From the NCBI RefSeq assembly GCF_003287955.1, contig NZ_QMKP01000003.1, forward strand, positions 245,924 to 309,923: a DNA stretch of 64,000 bases. The letters are read 5' to 3'. The notes under the pieces are model-generated. The model did no database searches, was not told the origin of the DNA, and saw nothing but the letters and a program-made list of their open reading frames with translations. The translations under genes and the position numbers were made by a program. Source of the stretch: Arthrobacter sp. AQ5-06. GTDB lineage: Bacteria; Actinomycetota; Actinomycetes; Actinomycetales; Micrococcaceae. Numbering within the stretch: the stretch's first letter is position 1; the number at the start of each line of letters is the position of its first letter. Below are positions 34,874 to 43,997 of this stretch, in pieces.

Positions 34874-36031
34874 ATGACGAACGCGTATTCCCCGGCAGGC
34901 AGGACCCACGAAGACGTGGAGACAATCCAGAAGTTGCTAGTTGGCATGATTGGCCTGATCGATACGTTTTCCGCGGACCAGCGGAGCGAAGCGCTCTATA
35001 GCTTCGATGATCCTCGACGCCTGGATTGGGACATAATTCCAAAGCCCGACAGGGTAGGCGTCTCGTTGCATCGGCTCGACCGCCACCAGAAAGTCGTGCT
35101 TTTGGACCTGATCCGCCTCACGGTGTCACACGAGGTCTTCACGAAGGTCCTGGCGATTATGCAACTTGAGCACGTCCTGCGTGAACGCGAGATCGGTTTC
35201 CTTGGAGTCGCTGCGCCTCTTTGGCGCACGTCCGACTCCTATTTCCTTACTATCTTTGGCAGGCCTGGGTTTGAGGACACGTGGTCAATCCGGTTCCTTG
35301 GTCACCACGTCTGCCTCAACATCACGATTGTTAACCAACGCTGGATCTCGACAACTCCGAGCGCGCTTGGACAACAGCCCGTGATTGACGCCGGCGTCCT
35401 GAACCCTTTGGCCCAGGACGAGGGTTTAGGCTTCCAACTCGTGGAGACCCTGGACAGCGACCAGCGCTCCCTTGCCGTCATCCACAATGTGGCGCCAGCA
35501 GACTTCGTGTCCCGCCAGGTGCCCCGCATCGGGACACTCGAGTATCCGGACCACTACGACTTGGGCATGCCGCAGTACCAGATCACCACGGAGGATCGAA
35601 AAGCCCTGGCGCTGGTCCGGGCTGACCCCTCCGGCATTTGCGCCGACCGGCTCGACAATGGCCAGCTGATGACGCTGCACCGGTTGCTGGACACCTACCT
35701 GGCCCGGTTCCCCACCCATATCGCCGGGGAGTACCGCGCCCAGATCGACGCCGACGGGCCCTCCCGCATCCACTTCGCCTGGGCGGGCGGCGCCTCGCGG
35801 GGCGTCCCGCATTATTTCAGGGTGCAAACGCGGTCACTTCTCATCGAGATGGTCAACGCCGTCGACAACGGTAACCACATCCACTCGGTGGTTCGCGACT
35901 TCGAGCAGGATTTCGCCCACGGTTTTCTCCGCGATCACGAGGCGCATCTGGCCGAGCACGGCGACCACCTGTCCAGTCGCACGACCTCAAGTGAGGGGAC
36001 CGATCTGCAGGCGAACGACTGGTCCTGGTGA
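34874..36031 (+). CDS. DUF3500 domain-containing protein
   Basis: This 385-residue protein belongs to the DUF3500 family, recognised by RRLDWDIIPKPDRVGVSL, the FGRPG...WSIRFLGHHVCLNITIV stretch and the C-terminal RIHFAWAGGASRGVPHYFRVQTRSLLIE. The family has no settled function; the HxH residues near the end (GNHIHSVVRDFEQDFA) suggest a metal or catalytic site. There is no signal peptide. The ATG at 34874 has GAAAGGG eight bases upstream. Control by site M2 places it in the same pathway as the hydrolases and monooxygenases around it. Confidence 0.82.
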   Translation: MTNAYSPAGRTHEDVETIQKLLVGMIGLIDTFSADQRSEALYSFDDPRRLDWDIIPKPDRVGVSLHRLDRHQKVVLLDLIRLTVSHEVFTKVLAIMQLEHVLREREIGFLGVAAPLWRTSDSYFLTIFGRPGFEDTWSIRFLGHHVCLNITIVNQRWISTTPSALGQQPVIDAGVLNPLAQDEGLGFQLVETLDSDQRSLAVIHNVAPADFVSRQVPRIGTLEYPDHYDLGMPQYQITTEDRKALALVRADPSGICADRLDNGQLMTLHRLLDTYLARFPTHIAGEYRAQIDADGPSRIHFAWAGGASRGVPHYFRVQTRSLLIEMVNAVDNGNHIHSVVRDFEQDFAHGFLRDHEAHLAEHGDHLSSRTTSSEGTDLQANDWSW

Positions 36032-36416
36032 CACGCAAATTCACGTACGCAACCTCGCTCGCCGTCGCGCGAACACCCCAGTTGTTGCCAAGGAGTATCC
36101 GGCAAGCACGCCCCATCAGGCGGGGTCCGCATTCTCCGGCGTTGTCCCCTGAGGCGTACTTCCCTGGCTGGTGTCCGGCACGCCACCGCTGTGTCGACAG
36201 TGACGATCGACGGTTCGTCGGCGCTTGACAGAAATTTACGCCAATAGGACAATCTAAAAGGACCTAAAGGTTCGGATGGTTTTCCGATTGCGGAGCAACT
36301 CCGGTCCCATGGAATTGGAACAAGACCCATGAGGCACGACCAGCACTACGTAGAGGTGGCACCTGCTTCCGGCAGGATGTTGACACCTTCAGCACTCTCA
36401 AAGACGAGGAACAATC
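36032..36416. other. Intergenic region with motif site M3
   Basis: Nothing coding was recognised in these 385 bases. The only clear element is the motif copy at 36267-36281, annotated separately. Confidence 0.45.
36267..36281 (+). promoter_or_regulatory. 15-bp motif site M3 (AAGGTTCGGATGGTT)
   Basis: This copy differs from the consensus only at the second base and shares GGTTCGGATG with the site before the GntR gene. It lies 136 bases upstream of the SnoaL-like gene. Confidence 0.6.
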
Positions 36417-36938
36417 ATGATTGAAAACGACAAAGCCGCCATTATTGAGGTCTTGAATCTCTATGCCTTTGCCCTCGACGCGCGCCAATGGGACCTGTTC
36501 GACCGCGTCTTCGCGGAAGACGTAATTGCCGAGTTCGGTCCGGCCGGTGCCGCCTGGACGGGCCTGGCCAATTTCAAACGGTCCTTTGCCGAATTTCATG
36601 AACGGTTGGACAGCCACCAGCACACCATGATGGGTCACTTGGTGCACGTCGACGGCGACAAGGCCCACGCATTCAGCTATGGCAATTGGCTTCTGATTCG
36701 GGAAGCCGCTGAAGGGGGCTCAACGTGGATGGGAACGGGCTGGTATGACGACGAACTCGTCCGAACTGATCGCGGTTGGCGGATCCAGCGCCGCGTCTGC
36801 AAACTGCAGTCTTGGTCCGGCAACCCCCTGGTTCCCGAACCGGACGGCGAACACAATCCGGACATGAATTTGAACGTGCTAAACCGGTTCGCCGAGGCGG
36901 GGGAGATCAGTTTCCTCAAGGCAATCGAAACAATCTAG
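36417..36938 (+). CDS. SnoaL-like / NTF2-fold protein
   Basis: This 173-residue protein has the SnoaL_4-type layout: an N-terminal helix with EVLNLYAFALDARQWDLFDRVFAEDV, the central HTMMGHLVHVDGDKAHAFSYGNW strands, and the late WYDDELVRTDRGWRIQRR. Members act as small dehydratases, cyclases, hydroxylases or isomerases on aromatic or polyketide substrates; Tyr17 and the HTMMGH histidines are at usual active-site positions. GAGGAA lies eight bases upstream. It is monocistronic, ended by a strong terminator, and under site M3. Confidence 0.85.
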   Translation: MIENDKAAIIEVLNLYAFALDARQWDLFDRVFAEDVIAEFGPAGAAWTGLANFKRSFAEFHERLDSHQHTMMGHLVHVDGDKAHAFSYGNWLLIREAAEGGSTWMGTGWYDDELVRTDRGWRIQRRVCKLQSWSGNPLVPEPDGEHNPDMNLNVLNRFAEAGEISFLKAIETI

Positions 36939-36955
36939 GACGCGTCCACTTCTCC

Positions 36956-36994
36956 GGTGCCCATCCGGTTTCGGGTGGGCACCCCACGTTTTTT
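36956..36994 (+). terminator. Terminator after SnoaL-like gene
   Basis: An 11-bp stem with one G-T pair (36956-36966 and 36973-36983) is followed by CCACGTTTTTT, a classical intrinsic terminator 18 bases after the stop. Confidence 0.88.
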
Positions 36995-37013
36995 GGGGGG
37001 GGGGGGGGGGGGG
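36995..37013. repeat. Run of 19 G residues
   Basis: A homopolymer of 19 Gs directly follows the T-run of the terminator. Such length is rare in bacterial chromosomes and is prone to slippage; its true length may differ. Confidence 0.8.
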
Positions 37014-37246
37014 CTCCGTCCCATGGCCATGCCGGCCGGCCACGTCGCCGTTGTTCCTTTCGACGTGGCGACCGCATGGTCGGCGGGGTAGTTGGACACG
37101 CCGACCAGGGTCTTCGCAGTGGACGACAGAGGCCCCGCCCTGAGCGCGGACAAACTGCGTGCGTCCCACACCGTGAGGGTCTGAAGCTCAGGCGGACCTT
37201 GCGGGAGCTGTGTCCGTGCCCGGATGCACCTATGTGTTGCGGTACG
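37014..37246. other. Intergenic stretch after the G-run
   Basis: No gene was recognised between the G-run and the end of the tandem TetR gene. Confidence 0.4.
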
Positions 37247-38521
37247 CTAGCCGGCGTTCAGGGCGGATTGGCCGGGCTCGCTCACTGCGGGCTCCAGGGT
37301 GTTAACAGGTTCCAGCACAGACGCCACCTGCGCGGCGAGCTCTTCGGCCACGTCGACGGCGTCGGGATCATAGAGCCACTGAAGTTGCAGGCCGTCCCAG
37401 ACGGCCATCAGCCACGCCGCCTCGTGTGCGGGATCACGCGTCATGGCGACGTCCCCGGACGCCTGCAGCCGTTCGAACAGATTTTTGAAGTAGGAGCGTC
37501 CCGACTCGTTCCGTCGTACGAAGTAATCGTGTGCGGGATGACCGGGGGCGACCGCCCCGCACGACATCACGATGTAGAGCTCAATGAGGCCGGGCCGTGC
37601 ACACAGCGACCGGGCGCCCTGTACGACGCCCGTGAGTTCGGCGCGCGGCCCCCCGCGCCGCTCGGGCACGTCGAGCAGAACCTGATCACGGTGCACGAGA
37701 ACGGCGGTAAGGAGGTCCTCCTTGCTGCCGAAGTGGTGAAGAAGTGTGGATTTCGAGATTCCGACGCTTTCGGCGATCTCCCGCAAGCTCGTGGCGTAGT
37801 AGCCCCTTTCTGCAAATAGGTGGCTCGCGTCGGCGATGATCGTGGCCCGGCGTTTGCGGCCATTGGCGTATCCCGACTTTTCGCTCTGGACCATGCTCGA
37901 GATGGGCAGTGGGTCGGGCGGGAGGAGAGTCGGTGACGTATCCGACGCGTGCATTCCCGGATTGAGCACCCTCCCCAGCGCAGCGGCCACGTCGATGCTG
38001 GGTTCATAGAGTGCCTGCAGCTGAAGCCCGTCCCAGCCTGCAGCGAACCGGGTCGCGTATGAGCGCGCCTCGGGATCGGACCCATAATCGTCGGTGATGG
38101 TTCGACGTAGTTGCCCGTAGCGCTCGGCCAGGCGGTTGTGCGCGGGATGTGATTTTGCTGTGGCCTCGCCTGCCAGTGCCGTGAACAACTCGATGTATCC
38201 GGGTTCGGAGGCGTTGTGCTCGGCGACGGCGACTGCCGAAGCCAATCCGGGCCCATGCCCCGATTCGTTGATCCAGATGGTGGTGCGCGTAGTGAAGCGC
38301 TCAACCAGCGCCAGCAGCAGTTCGCCTTTCGAGCTGAAGTGGCGCAGCAACCCAGGATGCGAGATGCCGGCCTTTGAGGCGATGTCGCGCAGGGAGAGGG
38401 CTCCAATTCCGCGGCTGACAATCAATGAGGACGCCGCGTCAAGGATGGACTCGCGGGTGCGCGCTGCCTTCGCGGAACGAGTTCCGGCGACGGGCGTTTC
38501 CTCCGGCCTCCCCAGCGGCAT
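37247..38521 (-). CDS. Tandem TetR-family regulator (two TetR units in one chain)
   Basis: This 424-residue protein carries two complete TetR repressors. Unit 1 begins with TRESILDAASSLIVSRGIGALSLRDIASKAGISHPGLLRHF (residues ~20-60, shown in part), unit 2 with RRATIIADASHLFAERGYYATSLREIAESVGISKSTLLHHFGSKEDLL (about residue 225), each with its own C-terminal ligand domain ending in a similar WDGLQLQxLY stretch. The ATG at 38521 has AGGAG five bases upstream. Tandem TetR proteins can bind as a single chain where others need a dimer. It is divergent from an MFS-GH3 operon, and three direct repeats at exact 22-bp spacing lie between them. Confidence 0.93.
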   Translation of the reverse strand: MPLGRPEETPVAGTRSAKAARTRESILDAASSLIVSRGIGALSLRDIASKAGISHPGLLRHFSSKGELLLALVERFTTRTTIWINESGHGPGLASAVAVAEHNASEPGYIELFTALAGEATAKSHPAHNRLAERYGQLRRTITDDYGSDPEARSYATRFAAGWDGLQLQALYEPSIDVAAALGRVLNPGMHASDTSPTLLPPDPLPISSMVQSEKSGYANGRKRRATIIADASHLFAERGYYATSLREIAESVGISKSTLLHHFGSKEDLLTAVLVHRDQVLLDVPERRGGPRAELTGVVQGARSLCARPGLIELYIVMSCGAVAPGHPAHDYFVRRNESGRSYFKNLFERLQASGDVAMTRDPAHEAAWLMAVWDGLQLQWLYDPDAVDVAEELAAQVASVLEPVNTLEPAVSEPGQSALNAG

Positions 38522-38564
38522 CGGATCTCCTGTTCTCCTTGCTGAAAACAACAATCATCTCATA

Positions 38565-38619
38565 TTTAGTTACCACGCGAATTGGTTTTAGTTACCAGTC
38601 GCACGAATTTGAGTTACCA
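38565..38619. promoter_or_regulatory. Three TTTAGTTACCA repeats at 22-bp spacing (operators of tandem TetR)
   Basis: Copies begin at 38565, 38587 and 38609 (the last reads TTGAGTTACCA). The exact 22-bp period equals about two helical turns, so three proteins, or the linked DNA-binding units of tandem TetR chains, could line up on one face of the DNA. The array lies in the divergent gap between tetR-tetR and the transporter gene. Confidence 0.8.
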
Positions 38620-38646
38620 TTCGGTCTAAATTGAGATAGTCTGCTC

Positions 38647-38666
38647 ATGAGCCACAGGTGGCTCAT
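38647..38666 (+). promoter_or_regulatory. Inverted repeat in the leader of the transporter gene
   Basis: ATGAGCCAC and its perfect complement GTGGCTCAT are separated by AG, 19 bases upstream of the ATG at 38685. It could be an operator or an mRNA hairpin near the ribosome site. Confidence 0.5.
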
Positions 38667-38684
38667 GTCGAAGAGAGGAACACC

Positions 38685-40012
38685 ATGACAGAGTCGTCCC
38701 GGGCAGCCGCTTATGCCACAGCTTCACTTGACCCCCTGACCACGGCTAAGCGTGCGGAGCCGCAGAAGATCGGACCCAGCGGGGATCGCGAACCCGCGGT
38801 TTTATCGCGACCATTTCCCTGGCGAAGTTCGGAATCTTTCTCGCCCTGATGACACCGGCCCTTGTGTCGATGGCGTTCAAGATCCAGCACATCACTTCAA
38901 CGCCTCAGGAGGCGGCGAACCAACTCGGCATGGTGATGGGCCTCGGCGCCTTGTTCGCCCTCATCTGCAATCCACTCGTCGGCCGCTTCTCCGACCGCAC
39001 AACATCGCGGCTTGGAATGCGCCGGCCATGGATTCTCGGTGGCGTCCTCGTCGCGCTCGGTGCCCTGGCCATCATCGGCGTCACGACTAACGTGTGGATC
39101 GTCCTGCTCTGTTGGTGCCTGGTGCAGGCATCCATGAACGGTGCCCTTGCCGCCATCACCGCCAGCCTTCCGGACCAGGTTCTCGTCCACCGTCGGGGGA
39201 AGGTTTCCGGAATCCTCGGGATGACGACACCGCTTGCCATCCTCGCCGGCACCTTTGTTGTAAACTTCCTCGGCAACGATCTCATCCGATTCGTCGTGCC
39301 CGGCATCATCGCCGTCGTTTTGACGCTCGCCTTCTTCTTCACCGTGAAGGACCGCGTGCTCACCATCAAGCCCACCAATTCGTATTCGGTCAAGGAATTC
39401 TTTGGCTCATTCGTGTTCAACCCGGTGAAGCACAAGGATTTCGCCTGGACCTGGCTCACCAAGTTCCTGATCATGTTCGGCTATATCGGCATCGCCACTT
39501 TCATGCCCTTGTACTTGACAGAGAAGTTTGGGCTTTCCGAGCAGGACGTCATTTCAACGATTGTGCTCGCCCACGTCGCATCAACGCTGATGGTGGTAGT
39601 GTCCGGGCCGATCGGCGGCGTATGGTCCGATCGCGTCGGCAAGCGCCGCATCTTCGTGGCCGCGTCGGGAGTCATCATGGTGGTCGGTCTGCTCATACTG
39701 GCCTTCGCGCCGTCGGTCGCCCTCGTTATCGTGGCACAGGGGGTCATCGGGTTCGGTTTCGGTGCATTCGCATCGGTCGACTACGCGCTCTCGACGCAGG
39801 TGCTTCCTAATGAGGCCGACACGGCGAAGGATCTCGGCGTGCTCAATATGGCCAACGCCCTGCCGGCGTCCATTGCTCCAGCCATCGCGCCAGCCATCAT
39901 CGCCATCGGAGCAGGCACCGCCATTGGCGGCTACACGCTCTGGTACCTGTTCGGCGCCGTGGTCTCCCTCGCTGGCGCCGTGCTTGTCTACCGCATCAAG
40001 GGAGTGAAGTAG
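38685..40012 (+). pseudogene. GPH-type sugar MFS transporter with a frameshift in the first membrane segment
   Basis: The N-terminus from the ATG at 38685 (GAGAGGA upstream) reads MTESSRAAAYATASLDPLTTAK to GPSGDREPA, then the frame is lost at about 38790-38800. In another frame FIATISLAKFGIFLALMTPALVSMAFKIQHI continues as membrane segment 1 and the rest of a ~440-residue transporter to 40012. One missing base explains it. Later parts have the MFS/GPH motifs GRFSDRTTSRLGMRRPW and GGVWSDRVGKRR. A product starting at 38849 would lack half of the first segment. The break may be real or an assembly error. With the GH3 gene it would import a glycoside. Confidence 0.82.
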
Positions 40013-40014
40013 CC

Positions 40015-41802
40015 ATGACCAACACGATCGAAAGCACAACCGAGCCGGAACCCGTTGACATCGCCTATCTGGACCCTTCGCTGCTCGTCTCCGCGCGGGT
40101 CGAGAACCTGCTCGGGCAGATGACACTTGAAGAGAAGGCCAGCCTGTTTTTTCAGACCATGATCACCATCGGCCAGAACGGAGAGCTCTCCGAGGGTGAC
40201 CCAGGGCTCGGCAGAATCGGTACCTCGGAACTGGTGCTCGGCCTCGGGCTCACCCACTTCAATCTGCTCGGCGACGCATCGAGCGCGGCCCAAATGGCGA
40301 ACTGGCATGACCTCCTGCAGGAGTTGGCGGCGTCGAGCCGGCTTGGCATCCCGATCACGCTTTCCACCGATCCGCGGCACTCGTTCACCGATAATCCGGG
40401 CACGGCAATGCCCGCCGGTCCGTTCTCTCAGTGGCCGGAACCGATCGGGCTCGCAGCGGTCGGTGACGAGGAGCTCGTTGAAAGGTTCGCGGACATCGCA
40501 CGCCAGGAATATACCGCCGTCGGCCTTCGCGTGGCGCTTCACCCACAGCTCGACCTGGCAACCGAATCGCGGTGGGCCCGTCAGGCCGCCACGTTCGGGG
40601 AGGATGCCGAACTGACCTCGAGACTGGGTGCGGCATACATTCGCGGCTTCCAGGGTTCCGTGCTCGGCGCCGATTCCGTCGCCACGATGACCAAGCACTT
40701 CCCAGGCGGTGGCCCGCAGAAAGACGGCGAGGACCCGCATTTCGAGTACGGACGCGAGCAGGTCTATCCAGGCGACAACTTCGAGTACCACCTTCGGCCT
40801 TTTGAGGCAGCGTTCGAGGCGGGAACCAGCCAGATCATGCCCTACTATGGCATGCCGGTCGGCACCGAATATGAGGAGGTCGGCTTCGGCTTCAACAAGT
40901 CGATCATCCCTGGCCTTCTGCGGGAACGCTTCCACTTCGACGGCGTCGTATGCGCAGACTGGGGGCTGATCAACGATTCCCAGATCGCGGGCCAGCCGTT
41001 CCCGGCTCGCGCCTGGGGCGTCGAAGATCTGAGCCCGCGGGAAAGAATGCTGAAGGTGGTCAACGCGGGAGTGGACCAATTCGGTGGCGAGTCTTGCCCC
41101 GAACTTCTCATCGATCTCGTGCACAGCGGCGAGGTGAGCGAAGAGCGCATCAACGCCTCGGCAAGGCGCCTGCTGCGGGAGAAGTTTCGGCTCGGGCTGT
41201 TCGACGCGCCCTACGTCGACGAGCAGCGCGCGCAGGCCGTTGTCGGCTCGGCCGAATTTCGCCAGGCGGGAGAAGCGGCGCAGCGCGCCGCCATCACGGT
41301 GCTCACGAACGACAACCTGCTGCCGTTGAAGCGCGGAATGCGACTTTATGTCGAGGGCATAGACCCCGTCATCGCGGGCGAGTACGGGATCGTGGTGGAT
41401 TCGCCTGAGCAGGCAGATGCGGCCGTACTGCGCCTGCAATCGCCTTACGAGGTGCGGGAGACCGTGTTCGAGAACTTCTTCCACGCCGGCTCGCTCGAGT
41501 TCGCCAACGATGTGCGTGAACATGTCTCCGCCGTCGCTGCCGCCGTGCCGACCGTCGTGGACGTATTCCTTGACCGACCGGCAATTCTCGAGCCGATCGT
41601 TGCCGCGGCTGGCGCCGTGGTCGCGAACTTCGGCGCAAACCCCCGCGCGCTGCTCGACGTGCTCATCGGGGACGCCGCACCTAAAGGACGGCTCCCATTC
41701 GATGTGCCGCGCAGCATGGAGGCCGTGCGCGCCAGCCGCCCCGATGTGCCGTTCGACACCACCGACCCACTGTTTTCCTTCGGGCACGGACTAACCCTTT
41801 AA
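40015..41802 (+). CDS. Glycoside hydrolase family 3 (beta-glucosidase type)
   Basis: This 595-residue GH3 enzyme starts two bases after the transporter stop. The (alpha/beta)8 barrel shows PITLSTDPRHSF, TKHFPGGGPQKDGEDPHFEYG (the KHFxG...H motif) and the nucleophile Asp in DGVVCADWGLIND. A second alpha/beta domain follows (LTNDNLLPLKRG) and ends FDTTDPLFSFGHGLTL. It has no signal peptide, so it should cleave an imported glycoside in the cytoplasm. Which aglycone it frees is unknown; a plant phenolic glucoside would link it to the aromatic pathway nearby. Confidence 0.92.
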   Translation: MTNTIESTTEPEPVDIAYLDPSLLVSARVENLLGQMTLEEKASLFFQTMITIGQNGELSEGDPGLGRIGTSELVLGLGLTHFNLLGDASSAAQMANWHDLLQELAASSRLGIPITLSTDPRHSFTDNPGTAMPAGPFSQWPEPIGLAAVGDEELVERFADIARQEYTAVGLRVALHPQLDLATESRWARQAATFGEDAELTSRLGAAYIRGFQGSVLGADSVATMTKHFPGGGPQKDGEDPHFEYGREQVYPGDNFEYHLRPFEAAFEAGTSQIMPYYGMPVGTEYEEVGFGFNKSIIPGLLRERFHFDGVVCADWGLINDSQIAGQPFPARAWGVEDLSPRERMLKVVNAGVDQFGGESCPELLIDLVHSGEVSEERINASARRLLREKFRLGLFDAPYVDEQRAQAVVGSAEFRQAGEAAQRAAITVLTNDNLLPLKRGMRLYVEGIDPVIAGEYGIVVDSPEQADAAVLRLQSPYEVRETVFENFFHAGSLEFANDVREHVSAVAAAVPTVVDVFLDRPAILEPIVAAAGAVVANFGANPRALLDVLIGDAAPKGRLPFDVPRSMEAVRASRPDVPFDTTDPLFSFGHGLTL

Positions 41803-41893
41803 ACCTCGCTGAGGTGCGAAGCAGCGAATTGCCTGCCCTGCGGAATGCCAGGCTTTGATGACTGGTCCGTCCCAAACCCTGGCCATCAGGATG

Positions 41894-41938
41894 ATGCTGT
41901 GTTCCCCGCAGGCCTCTCGGCTGCGGGGAACACAGCAT
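41894..41938. terminator. Bidirectional terminator
   Basis: A perfect 18-bp stem (41894-41911 and 41921-41938) with a 9-nt loop lies between the convergent GH3 and MFS genes and probably ends both. Confidence 0.9.
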
Positions 41939-41942
41939 GGCG

Positions 41943-43331
41943 CTATACGGGACGTTCGGCGGTTTCTTCTTCCTGCCGTGAGGACGGGGACGCGTCAGCC
42001 TGCCGGTCAACGTGGGGTGCCAGTCTTGGCCTGCTTGCGCCGCGGGATACCAGCACAACGCACAGGATGCCAAGCAGCGCTGGCAGTGCGAATGCGTAGA
42101 AGTTCCAGCTCCCTGGGAGGCCAGCGGCGAGGATGGCGCTGCCGAAGACCGGGCCTAGAAACCCACCTACTGAACCCATGGTCAGTGCCGTGCCGACAGC
42201 GGTGGCCCTGATTTCGGTGGGATACGAGGAGGCGACGAGTACGCTCAGCAAGGACTTTGCACCCACGATTCCTGTTCCGGCGATCAGGGCGGCGGCGTAT
42301 ACGGCGAACATCGGTGCGAACGAGAAGCTCAGGCCCACGATTCCGGCCAGGGAGAGAAGGAACGCGATGACGATTGTCCGTTTGGACCCAAGAACGTCCC
42401 CGAGCCTTCCCATGAGCACGGGACCAATGGCGACGCCGAGGTTGAGGATGAGCAGGAAGGTCAGGGCCGACCCGAGCGGGTAGCCAGCCGTACGCATAAG
42501 CTGCGGCAACCACGTCAGCAAGCCGAATGCCAGCAGACTCATGATAAGGAACGCCAGACCAAGCAGTATCGTCGTCGCCCGGTAACGGGACGAGAACAGG
42601 GTGAGTAAGCGGGCCCGCGAGGTGCCAGGGGCAGACGGGGCATCTACGGCCGCTGCACCGGTGTCAACGGGGACGAAGTTCAGTCGTTTCGCCCACTGTG
42701 CGGCTTGTTCGGGCTTACCTGCCGCTTGCAGGAATACGACCGATTCAGGCAGATACCGGGCGGCGAAAATAATTGCCACGAGCCCTGCCAGGGCCCCGAC
42801 GCCGTATGCAAACTGAAAGCCAAACGTAGGCACGGCGAAGATCGAAACGAGGGTAGCGGCAGCTCCGCCGAGGCCCGTTCCCGCCAGGACAATTGCCAGG
42901 TTGACGTTTCTGTGCGCTTGCGGGGAGTACTCGAAAACCAGCGCTACAACCACCGTCATCACCGCTCCGGCGCCCAGCCCAACAAGAAAGCGGCCAATGC
43001 CGAGGACGGCGGGATTAGGTGCCGCGGCGCATAACAGCGAAGCTGCTGAATAGAGGAACGTGCCAAAGAGGATCACTCGACGACGTCCGATCCTGTCGGT
43101 GGCAATGCCGGAAATTGTTTGGCTTGCTGCCATGCCTATCAGCGCGAGGCTGCCGAGGAGACCGGCCTGACCCAGTGTCAGTGACCAAGGCTCATACGCG
43201 AGCATCGCTGGAAGAGTTGAACCGTAAACGATGAGGTCGTACCCCTCCGGGACTACGACTGCTAATCCGACCAGGACGACCGCGAGTTCGGCTCGCGAGA
43301 AAGTCCGAAGTTGTTTTAAACCAGAGATCAT
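41943..43331 (-). CDS. MFS transporter, aromatic acid:H+ symporter (AAHS) type
   Basis: This 462-residue protein has about twelve membrane segments and AAHS features: VVVPEGYDLIVYGSTLP in segment 1 (the DGYDxxxYG motif of PcaK/MhpT, here EGYD), ATDRIGRRRV in loop 2-3, and LMGRLGDVLGSKR in loop 8-9. Such proteins import benzoate-like acids. It sits alone between a terminator and a 660-bp gap, with no copy of the 15-bp motif in front of it. It is a likely uptake route for the aromatic substrate of the island. Confidence 0.88.
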   Translation of the reverse strand: MISGLKQLRTFSRAELAVVLVGLAVVVPEGYDLIVYGSTLPAMLAYEPWSLTLGQAGLLGSLALIGMAASQTISGIATDRIGRRRVILFGTFLYSAASLLCAAAPNPAVLGIGRFLVGLGAGAVMTVVVALVFEYSPQAHRNVNLAIVLAGTGLGGAAATLVSIFAVPTFGFQFAYGVGALAGLVAIIFAARYLPESVVFLQAAGKPEQAAQWAKRLNFVPVDTGAAAVDAPSAPGTSRARLLTLFSSRYRATTILLGLAFLIMSLLAFGLLTWLPQLMRTAGYPLGSALTFLLILNLGVAIGPVLMGRLGDVLGSKRTIVIAFLLSLAGIVGLSFSFAPMFAVYAAALIAGTGIVGAKSLLSVLVASSYPTEIRATAVGTALTMGSVGGFLGPVFGSAILAAGLPGSWNFYAFALPALLGILCVVLVSRGASRPRLAPHVDRQADASPSSRQEEETAERPV

Positions 43332-43997
43332 TGTTTGCTCCTTTTAGAACTAGCTGATTGCTACAGATCTGATGTGCGGAACGTTCTGCGAAGTGTGTAC
43401 GCGTCTGTGTGAACCGGAGCTACGGCCTACTGCATCTCTCCTTGGTTGGGCAGCCGGGGGTCGCCGACAGGGCGGGTCGGTGCATATGCGCCGTCGCGAG
43501 AGCCTGCCGTCGAGTTTTTGAGAGCTTGAAGACCTTGCGACGGCGATGCGTCCTGAGGTTGTGAGTAGAGATCCACGGTGCCTGGGCATCTCAATCCACG
43601 GAATATGTACTGTTCCGATGGGTGCGGGTCCGGAACGCGTGGCTGTGATGCGTTGCTCGGGGGAGGACTGAAGCGGTCCTGCCTGGGGAGTGGGCTTCCC
43701 GCGCATCACTGTTTCTGCCGGGGTCCTGCGCCTCGTCGAGCAGGGGCCCGGAGTGCTGTGGGGCGATCGGGAACATCCCGGTTTAGTCACATGTCGCCGA
43801 GCATCGTTGATTCGGTCGGCTTCTGCCAGGTGCGTGGATTTTGGGGTGCCCGCCCCGGGAGCGGCGCATGGGCTGTCCCCGGGGCTTCACTGAACTGTTA
43901 TCGGTGTTTCGGATTTGGTGCGGGCTGCCTCACAGCAGCATTTGCGAAGGTCACTCAGCGTCCACACCGAGGCTGCGTGATCCGGATCTACGGCCGC
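43332..43997. other. Intergenic stretch of 666 bases
   Basis: No gene was recognised on either strand. The part next to 43331 should hold the MFS promoter; the rest shows no repeat or family match that I can support. Confidence 0.4.

Noticed and set aside
36776..37819. Long plus-strand frame through the G-run
   Set aside because: It crosses the terminator and the 19-G tract and overlaps the SnoaL-like and tandem TetR genes; shadow frame.
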